The position numbers were made by a program, and so were the translations under genes. This document shows positions 63,279 to 64,000 of a stretch of DNA of 64,000 nucleotides, piece after piece. The notes below the pieces were generated by a model, which had not been told where the DNA came from, searched no databases, and saw only the letters and a list, made by a program, of their open reading frames with translations. The DNA lies in NCBI RefSeq assembly GCF_007846085.1, contig NZ_VOEJ01000010.1, forward strand, positions 1 through 64,000. Direction: 5' to 3'. How positions within the stretch are numbered: the first letter of the stretch is position 1; each line of letters begins with the position of its first letter. This stretch comes from Mucilaginibacter pallidiroseus (GTDB lineage Bacteria; Bacteroidota; Bacteroidia; Sphingobacteriales; Sphingobacteriaceae).

Positions 63279-63937
63279 GCTGTCGTTTTAAGTTCGGTGG
63301 GTTGTTTAAAAAAATAACGCCAGCATAACACAGCGAGTGCGGCTCCTGAAACGGGCGCTAATATATAAATCCATAAGGTGCTTAAATTCCCAGTGATTAG
63401 CGCAGGGCCAAAAGAACGGGCAGGATTCATAGATGCGCCGCAAATAGGCCCCGCGAAAAGCGCCTCGAACAAAACCACACCGCCAATGGCAAGTCCTGCA
63501 AACATACCCTGCTCTTTACTTCCTGTGGCTACGTTGATAATTACCAGCATTAGAATCAAGGTAAGTATGAGTTCCAAAATAAAAGACTGTGCATTTGAGC
63601 CGGAAGGCACGGTCCAGCCCAGATCTTTATTATGTGGGAAAAGAAATTTCAAGGTTAAACTGGCAAATGTTGCCCCCGTAAGCTGACTAATAATATAAGG
63701 AATAAGACATTTAGCCGGAAAGCGTTTGGCCAGCGTAAACGCAATGCTTACCGCCGGATTCATATGCGCACCCGAAACGCTACCTAATGCGTAGATCATG
63801 CTCATTACAACCAGGCCGAAGGTAACTGCAACTCCTAAATGCGTGACAGTATGTACCTGTTCATCAATAACGACCGCACCTGTGCCGCAAAAGACCATAA
63901 TATATGTGCCTATGAACTCGGCCAGGTATTTTTTCAT
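63275..63937 (-). CDS. MIP family aquaglyceroporin
   Basis: 220 aa from the ATG at 63937; the frame continues upstream to 63997 but would overlap the arsS stop. Six membrane helices and two NPA boxes (SGAHMNPAVS and GASMNPARSFGPAL) are seen. Aquaglyceroporins pass uncharged arsenite or arsenicals; in arsenosugar clusters it may export the product. It begins 11 bp after the arsS stop, in the same operon. Confidence 0.93.
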   Translation of the reverse strand: MKKYLAEFIGTYIMVFCGTGAVVIDEQVHTVTHLGVAVTFGLVVMSMIYALGSVSGAHMNPAVSIAFTLAKRFPAKCLIPYIISQLTGATFASLTLKFLFPHNKDLGWTVPSGSNAQSFILELILTLILMLVIINVATGSKEQGMFAGLAIGGVVLFEALFAGPICGASMNPARSFGPALITGNLSTLWIYILAPVSGAALAVLCWRYFFKQPTELKTTA

Positions 63938-63948
63938 TCGGTCAATAT

Positions 63949-64000
63949 TTATTCGGCGACTGCACCTCCACAACTCGAACCTGCCCCCGCCGTACAACCG
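63949..64000 (-). CDS. arsS: ArsS, arsenosugar radical SAM protein (C-terminal end only)
   Basis: The last 16 codons before a TAA at 63949-63951 read GCTAGAGSSCGGAVAE. This Cys/Gly-rich tail (GCTAGxGSSCGG) is characteristic of the ArsS radical SAM proteins with a C-terminal DUF3641 domain, which join a 5'-deoxyadenosyl group to methylated arsenic. The gene enters from the right edge of the window, so most of it is unseen. The position directly upstream of the aquaglyceroporin supports the call. Confidence 0.72.
   Translation of the reverse strand, partial: GCTAGAGSSCGGAVAE

Overview
The window looks like a chromosomal segment of a Bacteroidota species, most likely Sphingobacteriaceae and Mucilaginibacter-like. 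The reasons are two SusC/SusD pairs, signal peptides and start regions typical of the phylum with few Shine-Dalgarno sequences, a moderate GC content, many AraC regulators of one paralogous family, and an arsenosugar cluster of the kind found in this group. Genus is an inference; no 16S is present.

Layout. 1-130: the 3' end of a 5S rRNA with its terminator closes an rRNA operon. 0.2-29.7 kb: an accessory stretch built largely from small modules in which an AraC-type regulator sits beside an NAD(P)H-dependent reductase (SDR or aldo/keto reductase). Interspersed are a bestrophin-like channel, a giant double-kinase hybrid sensor, a Crp-like regulator, alpha/beta hydrolases, NTF2-like proteins, a DAC-like (DACNV) sensor, an AmpG-like MFS protein, an Fpg/Nei glycosylase with an altered N-terminus, a DUF3891-helicase pair, and a secreted HEXXH protein. 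A metE remnant lies at 3.4-3.6 kb.

29.9-42.2 kb: a coherent, probably sulfur-related operon. A 40-codon ORF ending in a dense run of Cys codons lies in the leader of a SusC/SusD pair. It is followed by two DoxX-like membrane proteins, an FAD oxidoreductase, a YeiH/TauZ-type (COG2855) exporter, a c-type cytochrome lipoprotein and a SoxC-like Mo-pterin sulfite dehydrogenase. The reading offered here is uptake of an organosulfur compound, release of sulfite, and its oxidation or export, under a cysteine-sensing leader. This is the best candidate for an undescribed system. 42.4-44.6 kb: a YdcF-like protein and a secreted protein of unknown function.

44.9-52.8 kb: a second SusC/SusD pair with a GH92 alpha-mannosidase-like enzyme and a glycerophosphodiester phosphodiesterase, i.e. 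a small polysaccharide-utilisation-like locus with an internal hairpin. 52.9-58.1 kb: two more minus-strand operons pairing SDRs with AraC regulators.

58.4-64 kb: after a tRNA 3'-end fragment and terminator (a candidate attachment site) begins an arsenosugar-biosynthesis cluster: sterol-desaturase-like protein, ArsM, NAD-dependent epimerase, thioredoxin, TIGR04283 and TIGR04282 proteins, an aquaglyceroporin and the last 16 codons of ArsS, which is cut by the window end. The cluster probably continues to the right and may be an integrated island.
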